Shown: positions 55,101 to 64,000 of the stretch, in pieces | Layout: each line of letters begins with the position of its first letter | Numbering within the stretch: the first letter of the stretch is position 1 | Assembly (NCBI GenBank): GCA_018398575.1 | Contig: JAGTXZ010000010.1 | Location: forward strand, 248,001-312,000 | Length of the DNA: 64,000 nucleotides | Origin: Ampelomyces quisqualis | Lineage: Eukaryota; Ascomycota; Dothideomycetes; Pleosporales; Phaeosphaeriaceae | Reading direction: 5' to 3' | Translations under genes and position numbers: made by a program | Notes under the pieces: generated by a model | What the model was told of the DNA's origin: nothing | What the model saw: only the letters and a program-made list of their open reading frames with translations | Databases searched by the model: none

Positions 55101-56635
55101 GTGGCCAAGATGAACAAAATCAAATATTACATTGCCGAGAGGGCGCTCGGGTGTCCACTGAGGAGGTATACGCAGCTTTTTGTCCATAGTGTTGCTAGTC
55201 TCGTCATCGTTACCGTCGTCAACGTCGAGCTCGTCAAGATCGCCTTGTGGCTGTCGTCTGAAACCAAGGTTCTCAATGTCTTCCGCCTTTGGCGCACGCA
55301 GAACTTGAATGCAGATGACCCAAGATTCATCGGCTTTTTTTTTGCGGACACGGAAGCGTCGAATCATGCCGCTTTGATCAAGGCGAATAAGAGCACCCTG
55401 AACGGCGCGCTTGTTCCATGTTCGCATCGGTACACCCTTTTACCTGTTAGATTTGATCTTAGACTCGGATGCGGGTGCTTACCAGTCGTGTGCGGATGTC
55501 TCTTGTGGGCACAACGCCGGCGTTTTTGAACTCGTTGTACAAGAGTTGCATGAACCCAGAAGCTACGAATGTTCCCTTTTGGAATACGTCCTCTACGGTA
55601 CCAGAATTGGTGAAGTGATTCTCGGATACAAACTTTGTGTGATGACAGATACTGGTGCGCACCTTACCAGCTTGCACTGGGTTCTTTACGATGTAACCCT
55701 TGCGTGCGAGTTCGTCTGTCCTGTGCGGTACGGATCGCTTATCTTGACCGCTAAAGTGTGTCAAATCGGGCTGTGTGATGCCATTCTCGCCATTGGCCGC
55801 AATGAGGGACAGCAGTGCAAACTCCATGCTCGGTACTTTCTTGAAGTCCATGCCGTGACCTGTCAGCGCGTGCCAGATCCTGTTCTGGCTGGCAAATAGA
55901 CGAGGCGCTGAAGTACTGGATGCGGGGTCATCGAAAGCAGCAACGATTGTATCGCGGCTGGTAGGTATCCGGCGTGCCTGTCGGGGTAGCGCAACAGGAT
56001 GTGCCGTGACTGTTCCTTCTTGGACTGCGCTGGCAGCAGCTGTCGAACCTGACGATGGAAGCGATTTTGGAACATGTTTCGGGGTAATCACGCCGTGTCC
56101 CTCTGTGGACAGGCGCTGGCGCAAGGCTCTGCACAGTCCCAAAAGAGGCTCGGCTGGCTGAGTTTTGCGAGTGGTACTGAAAGAGATATGATTGTCCTCA
56201 CTGCTCGCTTGGTCCAGTGTACCTGCGCTGGTGCGTTCTGCCTCTTCAAATTCCGAGAGAGAGTAGTGTACAACCTCCTCGTTGTGGATTATCCGAATGT
56301 CAGAGTGCTCAGTGACCCACTGCCATACGTTGGCGTAAAATGTGCGTCCCAGCCCTGCTTCTCGACTGTTCGAGTAAGAAACATGGTCTCGGACTGGTGC
56401 ACTGTCCGTCGAGTAGAACCTCAATACAAATCGGCGAAAGTCAGCGCCATCGGCTCCTGTGTTCCATGTTAGTGCAAGAGCAGAGCCACGAGAATCATGC
56501 TGCAGAAAGCGGTTCCAGAAATTGAGGTAAAAGAAGGATTCGAACATGCGAACTGCGGCCCCACGTACCCTGAGTGCCACACAGCGCGATCTCGGCGAGC
56601 AAAAAGTCGATCAGCTCATCGAAGCCTGCGGCCAT
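49146..56635 (-). CDS. TFC3: TFIIIC B-block-binding subunit (2443 aa, 3 exons)
   Basis: Join 56635-56569, 56456-55483, 55436-49146; introns of 112 and 46 bp, total divisible by three. The largest TFIIIC subunit, which binds the B box of tRNA genes to recruit TFIIIB and RNA polymerase III. Start MAAGFDELIDFLLAEIALCG joins by splicing to ADGADFRRFVLRFYS as in relatives. A winged-helix region follows (EFALLSLIAANGENGITQPD ... ARKGYIVK), a second at the exon 3 start (RAVQGALIRLDQSGMIRRFR), AT-hook/linker-like repeats (LTPEQRIALGLKPAGRL, LSKEERIALNLPPRGRL, LSKQQRIALGFKGHGRL), long acidic and Lys/Arg-rich linkers, a second large folded part, and a very acidic C terminus (DVDAEMEDLDAEGELED). It is long for the family mainly through the linkers. 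Confidence 0.92.
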
Positions 56636-56997
56636 TTTGATTTGATCCAGCCTTGGCCTGGCGTCGACCAGGAATGTCAAACAACCCTAGGGCATGACAG
56701 AAATGTGTTGCCTTGTGGTTTCGAACGCGCGCAGTTGCTGGGCTGATTTTGGAGCTTCTGGTGTTGGAGCGCGGGGTTTTCCTGCTGCTCGAGAAAAGGT
56801 GGGGGGCTGCACTAGTGCGTTAGCGTGGGGTCCTAGCTCTGGCTCGGCTACATAGTACATACCGCACTGCGAAGGCCTGCATGTCCATCACACCTCATGT
56901 CCCACCTCATGTTCTTCTCGAATGACTTTGTCGTTGACCCTTGGCGTTCCAAATGCACTGTAAGATGTTACCAAGTCCAGCGCAATAAGACCCCGGC
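56636..56997. promoter_or_regulatory. Divergent promoter, TFIIIC subunit / UreD
   Basis: 362 bp between two start codons. No TATA box or named site recognised. Confidence 0.5.
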
Positions 56998-57999
56998 ATG
57001 GCCTTCATCTCCCCGTTCGCTTCCTCTACCCCCAAGGCGGGCCACGGCTCCATTGTACTCGAGGTCTTGCCGCCAGACAACCCAGTTCTCCGACATGTAT
57101 TCTACCAGTATCCGTTGAAGTTGGTCGCACCGGACCCGCTCCCACCACCTTCATATGCGTCGACCAAGTCTTCGCCTCGCCTGGTTCATACCGTTTTCCT
57201 TCTCACGTATGGAGGCGGCATCGTCGCCGGTGACACCATCGATCTGGACATAAGTCTCGATGGCGGTACGCGCCTCGTTCTCCTTACCCAAGGCTCCACC
57301 AAGATCTTCAAGACCCCAGATCCGTCCGTCAAGTCTCGGCAGCATATGACTGTGCATCTGAAGCACGATGCAGCATTGATCTATCTGCCTGATCCGGTTC
57401 AACCTTTTGCACACACGGCATTCTCCCAATCCCAACAATACCATCTCAAGGAAGAGCAGGGAAGCCTGTGTGTCTGCGATTGGGTGACCAGTGGACGCTC
57501 AGCACGTGGTGAGAATTGGGATATCCATGAGTACAAAAGTAGGAACGAAGTCTGGTCATTCGATGATGCGGGACAAAGGAGATTGCTGCTAAGGGACAAT
57601 TTGATTCTGGACAAGCATGGGCGTACCGACATGGCACTTTCTTCTCGCATGGATGGGTATGCTGTCTTTGGGACGCTCATCATTCGTGGCCCCAGTTTCT
57701 CGTCATTGTCGCAGTTCTTCATGGATGAATTTGAGGCTCTGCCGCGTATAGGCGGCAGAAATTGGGGCGATACCGTGCAGCCAGATCCGACAACGACTGA
57801 GCAAAGGCGATATGCGAGACAGCAAAGAGAAAACGATGATGGGCTCATCTGGAGCGCTGCCAATGTGCGCGGCTTTGTGCTAGTCAAGTTTGCGAGTAGA
57901 GCAGTAGAAGGATCGAGGAATTGGCTCAGAGACATGGTCCGAGAGGAAGGCTCGGTACTGCAGGGGTTTGGAGAACGAGCCATCTTGTGCCTGAAGTAG
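56998..57999 (+). CDS. ureD: Urease accessory protein UreD (333 aa)
   Basis: Single exon. UreD works with UreF and UreG to load nickel into urease in the cytosol. Diagnostic parts are GHGSIVLEVLPP at the start, LLTYGGGIVAGDTIDLDISL, TQGSTKIFKTPDPSVKSRQH, YLPDPVQPFAHTAFSQSQQY, and WVTSGRSARGENWD. Full length, no frame problem, end RGFVLVKFASRAVEGSRNWL plus 30 residues. Neighbours are unrelated, as is usual for fungal urease accessory genes. Confidence 0.96.
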   Translation: MAFISPFASSTPKAGHGSIVLEVLPPDNPVLRHVFYQYPLKLVAPDPLPPPSYASTKSSPRLVHTVFLLTYGGGIVAGDTIDLDISLDGGTRLVLLTQGSTKIFKTPDPSVKSRQHMTVHLKHDAALIYLPDPVQPFAHTAFSQSQQYHLKEEQGSLCVCDWVTSGRSARGENWDIHEYKSRNEVWSFDDAGQRRLLLRDNLILDKHGRTDMALSSRMDGYAVFGTLIIRGPSFSSLSQFFMDEFEALPRIGGRNWGDTVQPDPTTTEQRRYARQQRENDDGLIWSAANVRGFVLVKFASRAVEGSRNWLRDMVREEGSVLQGFGERAILCLK

Positions 58000-58195
58000 C
58001 CGAGATAGCCAATTCACTTTCCATATTCGATGTGTGCTGACAGCAGGCTTCCCAGGCTGGTCCGTGCTTGGACCTAAAAGTGAAGTGTGACATGCATCTC
58101 CATACCGGTACCGCTACTTTTGACATTCCAGATCCGACACCAGCACGCCCGCGTATGTGCGACGCAAACAGCACCAGCCGAGATTCCCTGTCAAC

Positions 58196-61162
58196 ATGAG
58201 CGGCAGGCTCGTCGCGACACGCCTGGCCACGCTCGCGCGCCGAACGCCTCTGCACACGCCACGCCTGTACACCACGAACGCTCTCCCCGCCGGCGGTCTC
58301 CTGCGCAACGAAGCCGGCCTTCGGCTCATCAAACGCCGCCCTTGGCCCCTTGGCAGCTATGCGCTGCACAATGTGCCTGCCACGCGGTCCATCTCCTTCG
58401 CGAGAATAATACCAAAACTCGTGGGCAAATTTGCGACAGCCGGGGCTGCTGCTGGCGGTGCCGTGGTTGCAGGCGTCTCATACATCCAATACCAGGCTGG
58501 GCGTACGTATTGCGGGGCACTTCAGAAGAGCAGCAACTGATCAGATCCAGAGGCGGGAACGTTTGCAGTCGATCTCTTCCACCGGACCAAAGACAGTGCG
58601 AGCGAGTTCGCGAATGGCGCACTTGGCACCGCCAATGGAGTTTTCGACCAGCTTGGGAAGGGATGGAACCAGACCAAAGAAGACCTGGACAAAGTGCAAG
58701 TCCCGGAATGGTTACAGAAGCTGTTGGCTAAAGACGAGTCTGCTGGCTCCAGCGGCAGCAATGGCCGAGGTCGAGGCCCGGAAGAGCCCAAGCAGAGTGG
58801 CGCAAAAGCTGCGGTAGCTGGTGCATCATCGGCTGTCGCTCTTGGATATGCCCCGGAAGATGAGGAGGACAGGCAAGAGGCAGAGAAGATTGCTCGAGAC
58901 GAGCAGATGATGATGCTCACCAAGAAGATGATAGAGATCCGAGGACTGCTGCAGACGGTCGGACAATCCGACACACTCACGCTACCATCTATCGTCGTCA
59001 TTGGATCACAATCTTCCGGAAAGAGCTCGGTGCTGGAAGCTATCGTTGGTCATGAGTTTCTGCCCAAAGGGCACAACATGGTCACTCGCCGCCCCATCGA
59101 ACTCACTCTGGTCAACACCCCAGATGCTCAGGCTGAGTATGGAGAATTCCCCGCTCTGCGGCTGGGAAAGGTCACAGACTTCACCCAGATCCAAAAGACC
59201 TTGACCGATCTCAATCTGGCAGTGCCAGCCTCGGACTGCGTTTCCGACGACCCCATCCAGTTGCGGATCTACTCGCCCAACGTTCCGGACTTGCAGTTGA
59301 TCGATCTGCCAGGATACATCCAAGTCGTTGGACGCGACCAGCCACCGGAGCTGAAGGAGAAAATCTCGTCGCTTTGCGAGAGGTACATTCGCGCACCCAA
59401 CGTGATTTTGGCTATTTCTGCGGCAGATGTCGATCTAGCCAACAGTACTGCCCTGCGAGCATCAAGAAAGGTTGATCCTCGCGGCGAGCGAACCATTGGT
59501 GTCATCACGAAGATGGACTTGGTAGACGCAGAACGGGGCGCCAGCCTCTTAACTGACAGGAAATATGCTCTGCGACTAGGCTACGTCGGCGTCGTATGTC
59601 GCGTTCCTACCAATGCTGGCGGAAGCAAGCTATTCACACGTGGTAACGGTAACATCACGAACGCCATAATTAAGAACGAGGCTGCTTACTTCTCTGCACA
59701 TCCGGAATTCTCCCCAGATTCCCCCCTGTCGGTCGGTACCAAGAATCTCAAAAAAAAGCTCATGCATGTTCTCGAACAAACTATGGCAGGTAGTCTCAAG
59801 ACCACGAGTGAAGCCATCCAACGGGAGCTTGCTGAGGCAACCTATGAATACAAGGTCCAGTACAACGAGAGGCCACTGAGCGCAGAATCCTACCTCGCCG
59901 AGTCTCTCGATTCATTCAAGCATTCGTTCCGTGGCTTTTCGGAACAATTTGGTCGTCCACAGGTCCGCGAACTTCTCAAACACGAACTTGATCAGCAAGT
60001 GCTCAATTTGCTCGCACAGCGGTACTGGAACCGCCCGGTTGACGATCTCAGCGTTCCATTTCCAGATGCCGATCCTCTGAGTAGCCTCGCCAAAGCTGAT
60101 GTTGAAGGCGAAGACGAGATCTGGAAGATCAAGCTTGACAGCTCGAGCGCTGCGTTAACAAAGCTTGGTGTGGGTCGAGTAGCTACCAGCGTCGTCGCGA
60201 ACGCACTGCAAGCACACATTGACCGTTTGATTACGAATTCGCGATTCGCCGCTCATCCATTCGCGCGACAAGCGATCACCGACGCATCCACCACAATCTT
60301 GAAAGATCTGTCGTACGATATTTCGGATGAGCTAGAGATCTGCATAAAGCCATACAAGTATCGCATCGAAGTTGACGATCATGAGTGGGCGAAGGGCCGA
60401 GAGAATGTCACGACGGTCCTCAAAGACGAGCTCAAAGTCTGCGAGGGTGCTGTGAAGCATCTTGAAGATCAAATGGGAGGACGTAAGAGAGTCAGAGACG
60501 TAATGTCTTTCATCGATCGCGTGCGCAGCGGCCAAGTCGTACTGGAGGGCGACGGTGTGGGTGGAGCTGGAGGCTTCAGTGCGGCTTTGTTGGCTAAAGG
60601 TATATTCGCAGCGCGTCTGAACTTTATGCGCTATACTAATCATCATGCAGGCCGAGAAGCCGTCTTCTTACGCGATCGGGTTGATGTTCTCAAGCTGCGC
60701 CTTCTCGCTATCAAGAGCAAACAGTGCGCGACAAAGAAGAACAAGTATCATTGTCCAGAAGTTTTCCTGGATGCAGTAGCAGACAAGCTCACTACGACCG
60801 CTGATCTATTCCTGGATGCTGAACTACTATCGAAGTTTTACTACATAGTACGTGCCTGGTATTCTAATATTCTCATGCGAATCCGCGCGCTGACATTTAC
60901 AAAGTTTCCCCGCGAACTCGATGCACGACTTGGCCGTGGCCTCACTCAGGAAGAAGTTGATCGCTTTGCCAAAGAAGATCCAAAGATCAAGCGCCATCTC
61001 GACGTCGTTCGCCGCAAGGAGTTGTTGGAGCATGTCCTGAAGGAGATGGAGGGCCTTCGCCAGCTTGAGCAAAGAGAGAAGCGCATGATGTCACGGCGCG
61101 AAGAGCGAGCATTGAGAGATAGGGATGGTAGTGGACGCAAAGCGGGGTGGAGTCTTTTTTAA
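58196..61162 (+). CDS. MGM1: Mitochondrial dynamin-like GTPase Mgm1 (938 aa, 4 exons)
   Basis: Join 58196-58502, 58545-60599, 60651-60847, 60905-61162; introns of 42, 51 and 57 bp. Inner-membrane fusion and cristae GTPase. The basic N-terminal targeting sequence (VATRLATLARRTPLHTPRLY) precedes a helix region (FATAGAAAGGAVVAGVSYIQ) that relatives use as membrane anchor and cleavage region. GTPase motifs: GSQSSGKSS near residue 256, DLPG near 355, TKMD near 423. The middle and GED follow (HCPEVFLDAVADKLTTTADL ... FPRELDARLG). Introns 2 and 3 are multiples of three without stops, so the frame is open through them; both have good GT, branch and AG and interrupt conserved sequence (LLAKG/REAVFLRDR; FYYI/FPRELD). 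Confidence 0.93.
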
Positions 61163-61480
61163 AGTCAGTGCCTGTACGATGATTACGTTGTGAACGATTC
61201 TGGAATCTTGGAAGGTATAGACTGTCTGGCGCAATGGCGTTCGTTGGGTGCGAGGATACCAAGATAGGCATCATCTGCAACCAGATACTTTGCTTCCCAT
61301 GCTCTACCAATGCACATGATACAAGCATACTTTGGAAGTTTGGAGCATGGGGTTATGCGCTAAGAACAATGCCAGCCCCACCTTCTATGATCCCTGCACC
61401 CTGCAACAAATTCGCGATGAACTGGGAAAAGGGAACGTCGACCTACGCCTCCCATACAAATACCACCTACAACAGCCACA
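61163..61480. other. Intergenic region, MGM1 to the Lys-rich gene
   Basis: 318 bp holding the MGM1 3' end and the next promoter. Nothing else recognised. Confidence 0.55.
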
Positions 61481-62471
61481 ATGCCACACAAACATAAGCG
61501 CAGAGCTGACGACGATGATGAGAACCAGTACGCTTATTAGACGCCACCTTGACCTTGACCACAGCTAATGCTGGATACACAGATTCAGCCTTCCACCGGA
61601 CCTCCACGCCACCTCGCTCCCCGTGGGCAAAGCTCGCACTTTCGGCTCAAAACCGAAGGCGAAGAAGTTCAAGAGCGCACGTGTCGAAGGATATGGAATG
61701 GACGACACTCCCAAGGCGTTTGCACGCCTCATGGCTTTCTCGCAAGGCACAAAGCCAAAACGATCTGGCCTAGATGACGGCGTCGTCCAGTCGAAGAAGC
61801 AGCGGAAAAAAGAGCAACAAAAAACCGCCGACGATACGGAACAGGAGAATGGAGGCAAGAGCGAATTGCGCATACAACCTGGCGAATCCATGGCAGACTT
61901 CAAAGCTCGCGTCGACCAAGCGCTACCATTGTCCGGTGTATCTAAGTCAGGTCGCAAAGTCGCAGGTGTCAGCGATCATCGCGTTACCAAACACGAGCGG
62001 AAACTCAAGCGTCTACAAAATGGTTGGCGAGAGGAAGAAGAGCGCATACGGGATAAAGAACAAGAAGAGCGAGAATTGGCCGAGGAAGAAGAAGACGAAC
62101 AAAAGGCCATGTGGGAGGACAAGACCTCGGATCTCACTGCGACAAAAACGACCAACGGCAAGAAAAAGAAGGCTAAAAAGGGCAAGCGGAAACTTCTCGC
62201 CGGCGAGGTGGACAATCATAGTGAAGATGAGTGGGAAGCGCTCAAGAAGACACGAGAGACGAGAAAGGGGCTACATGATGTCGTTTCAGCGCCGCCGGAA
62301 TTTACGCGCACACCAAGGGAGATCTTCAAGGTCAAGAATGGTGCAGGCGCAAAGGTCGGGAACGTGCCAAATGCCGCGGGGAGTCTGAGAAAGAGAGAGG
62401 AGCTGGGGGAGGAGAGGAAGACGATTATCGATACCTATCGGGAAATGATGGCGGCGAAGCGGAATACTTAG
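61481..62471 (+). CDS. Conserved fungal Lys/Glu-rich coiled-coil protein, nucleolar-like (311 aa, 2 exons)
   Basis: Join 61481-61527 and 61583-62471; the 55-bp intron (GTACGC, GCTAAT, ACACAG) joins MPHKHKRRADDDDENQ to FSLPPDLHATSLPVGK. Features: a short N-terminal basic/acidic start, FDLPP-like motif, the block DDTPKAFARLMAFSQGTKPK, long charged helix (ERKLKRLQNGWREEEERIRD ... AEEEEDEQKAMWED), Lys clusters (NGKKKKAKKGKRK) and a C-terminal conserved end (REIFKVKNGAG ... IDTYREMMAAKR). I recognise the type as a fungal conserved protein but not a named function; composition suggests the nucleolus and ribosome assembly. Confidence 0.85.
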
Positions 62472-63146
62472 GTCGAGACATTAGCACAGTCATCTATCGC
62501 ATGCACGACTCAAGTCACAAGTGTACAGCCCCACGCATCTCAGGCTCCACGAGAAAGACAAACCAATGCAGCACGTTCCCCTACGATATATGTGCACACA
62601 GTCGTGCTCGGTCGACTCCTATCTCGCAGTCAACAAACTGAAGAATCCATTTTCGCCCCCGAGATTTCGCACCAAGGTAACAAAAGCCAGTCCCGCATGT
62701 GCCAGTAAGAATCCGATGGCTATGGATGCCCCTTGCTTAAAATCTCCGTTGCTAATATAACTTACATCTATACTGAGATATGCCCGGCTGTCCCTCTCTC
62801 TCTCTCTCTCTCTCTGCTTCCAGGGGTCAGTGTGTGGTAACAAAGGCCTTGGACCTTGGACGAGTGGTGTTTGATTCCTTTTTGGGGGGGAGGGCAAACC
62901 TCCCCGCGTCACAAAGTTGTATTGATTGTATTTTCTCGGATGAAAAGTCCCCTATACACGTATTTCCACATCTCACCTCCGACACAGCAGCAGCGACGAA
63001 TCTGTCTTTCTGTCATTGGATTGATTTCCCAGGGTAATCTCCCTCTCCCTCTCTATGCCCGCCTACGGAAACAGAGAAAAAAAAATGAAAATGAAGATGA
63101 AAATGGAAATGGAAAATTATATGTGCCTTGGACACTACCCACCCTC
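62472..63146. other. Convergent intergenic region with CT repeat
   Basis: 3' flanks of the Lys-rich gene and of AIM6. Contains a (CT)n run at 62793-62815 and a purine-rich AAAATGAAAATGAAG-type run at 63070-63118. No gene seen. Confidence 0.55.
62793..62815 (+). repeat. (CT)n microsatellite
   Basis: An uninterrupted CT run of about 23 bp. Confidence 0.9.
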
Positions 63147-64000
63147 TTAGCCAATTAAACTCCAATGCCTCCTGACCCCCCAATCCAACCGCGTCATGCC
63201 CCTCAAATCATCTCCATTCAAGTAATCCACACCCTCCTCTACAAGGACAGTCCACATTCGGTTCCGCAGCGCAACCGGCCACTTGGGTGCGCTCCAGTAC
63301 CGCGCCTTCAAGCCGCGTGCATGGGCGCCGCGGATCTGGCCGCGCAGCAAATCAAGCTGTCTGGCGGAAAGGGCGCCCGACCACACGAAGCCGATCGCCT
63401 TGCGGAAGTTGGCGGAAGCGTAGTATGAGTTTGAGGTGTCGAAGTGGGAGGTCGGGGTTGTGCCGAGTGTGCCTTGGCCGCTGCGGACAGAGATGTTGGT
63501 GGTGGACGGGGAAGACGGTGACGGTTCGTACATGGCGGCGAGGGGCGCGTCGAAGAAGATTTCGCGGTAGGTGCTGTTTGCGATGATCATGTCGAAGGGG
63601 GCGTTGCCGGTTGCGACGACAGTGATGGGGCCTGTTATGGTGGAGTTGCCGTCGAAGTATGTCAAGTATCCCTTTTCTCGGAGCGCGGTGAGGTGCTGGG
63701 ATACAAAGGGGAAGATGGCGCGGCCGTCGTTCTTGAAATCAACGAGCAGGACGAGGGTTTGTTCGGGTGTAGTGTCGAAGACGCCGTTTTTGATACTCGG
63801 TGTGGTCGCAAAGTCGCCAAACTTGTTCTTGTGGTCGAGCAATTTTACCAGTGGATCGACGTACATTGAGCGGAATGTTTTGTTTGGAGTAAGAGCATTT
63901 GTGCTGTGGCCGACGTGTAGTTCTTCGTCGAAGAGCCAGACATCGGCTTCGACGCCTGTGCAGCCCCAGCGCAGGGCATCATACAGAGGCACACGACGCC
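63147..64000 (-). CDS. AIM6: AIM6-type PLC-like phosphodiesterase fold protein, partial (5' end beyond window)
   Basis: Only the C-terminal part is inside the window; the frame runs off the right edge and no ATG is seen. The sequence shows the TIM-barrel phosphodiesterase family of yeast Aim6 (altered inheritance of mitochondria 6): LRWGCTGVEADVWLFDEELH with the Glu-x-Asp pair and a His (HVGHS) usual in this fold, LVLLVDFKNDG, ITVVATGNAPFDMI, FFDAPL, the closing KARYWSAPKWPVALRNRMW and YLNGDDLRGM. Substrate unknown; despite the yeast name, a direct mitochondrial role is not shown. Confidence 0.88.
   Translation of the reverse strand, partial: RRVPLYDALRWGCTGVEADVWLFDEELHVGHSTNALTPNKTFRSMYVDPLVKLLDHKNKFGDFATTPSIKNGVFDTTPEQTLVLLVDFKNDGRAIFPFVSQHLTALREKGYLTYFDGNSTITGPITVVATGNAPFDMIIANSTYREIFFDAPLAAMYEPSPSSPSTTNISVRSGQGTLGTTPTSHFDTSNSYYASANFRKAIGFVWSGALSARQLDLLRGQIRGAHARGLKARYWSAPKWPVALRNRMWTVLVEEGVDYLNGDDLRGMTRLDWGVRRHWSLIG

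Noticed and set aside
55523..55545. Extra intron or frame break in the TFIIIC gene
   Set aside because: The exon 2 frame is continuous from 56456 to 55483 and the joined length is a multiple of three; no break is needed.
56536..56590. tRNA gene at the B-box-like site
   Set aside because: No cloverleaf pairing, only a poor A-box match (TGGCACTCAGGG) about 35 bp away, and the place is an exon/intron junction of a protein gene.
61583..61640. Independent start of the Lys-rich protein at GTG 61623
   Set aside because: A non-ATG start is not needed; a good intron links to ATG 61481 and restores a conserved-looking N terminus.

Overview
The window looks like nuclear DNA of a filamentous ascomycete, most likely a Dothideomycete of the Pleosporales type (an inference from gene content and style). 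Evidence: introns of about 41-76 bp with GTNNGT donors and CTAAC/CTGAC branch sites, typical fungal families (GDA1, LCB2, MDM10, MRT4, MGM1, AIM6, TFIIIC, two Zn2Cys6 regulators, AA9 and AA16-type LPMOs, a 7-TM fungal rhodopsin-fold protein), and clear marks of repeat-induced point mutation (RIP). All exon joins were made by eye from splice signals, reading frame and family similarity.

Layout. 1-3425 is an AT-rich, RIP-decayed LTR retrotransposon read on the minus strand: two 299-bp LTRs in a 1.27-kb tandem LTR+gag duplication, plus a dead zinc knuckle. 3426-3840 holds five degenerate tandem units whose C-to-T load falls toward the first gene. 3841-14161 is a gene block: CorA-type transporter, AA16-like and AA9 LPMOs, Golgi GDPase, EF-hand protein with a minisatellite at its stop codon. 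14162-24999 is gene-poor apart from a rhodopsin-fold membrane protein at 16.9-18.2 kb, and carries at least two reading frames broken by CAA/CAG/CGA-to-stop changes and frameshifts. 25.0-41.7 kb holds LCB2, a homeobox factor, the divergent MDM10/MRT4 pair, a small GPI-type protein and a PPPDE-thioredoxin-PUL fusion, with long intergenic spaces. 42.2 kb to the end is dense: Zn2Cys6 factor, MARVEL-like protein, Upc2-like Zn2Cys6 factor, PAN/Thr-rich secreted protein, giant TFIIIC subunit, UreD, MGM1, a basic nucleolar-like protein, and AIM6 cut by the right edge.

Together the genes are mostly housekeeping (sphingolipid synthesis, mitochondrial shape, ribosome assembly, Pol III transcription, urease maturation, Golgi glycosylation). 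The accessory part is the LPMO pair, the secreted proteins and the RIP-affected left flank and 14-25 kb interval. I see no defence island, CRISPR array, secondary-metabolite cluster, tRNA or rRNA. The best leads are the RIP gradient beside the CorA gene, the nonsense-decayed reading frames, the minisatellite that seems to have grown out of a stop codon, and stop-free in-frame introns in several core genes.
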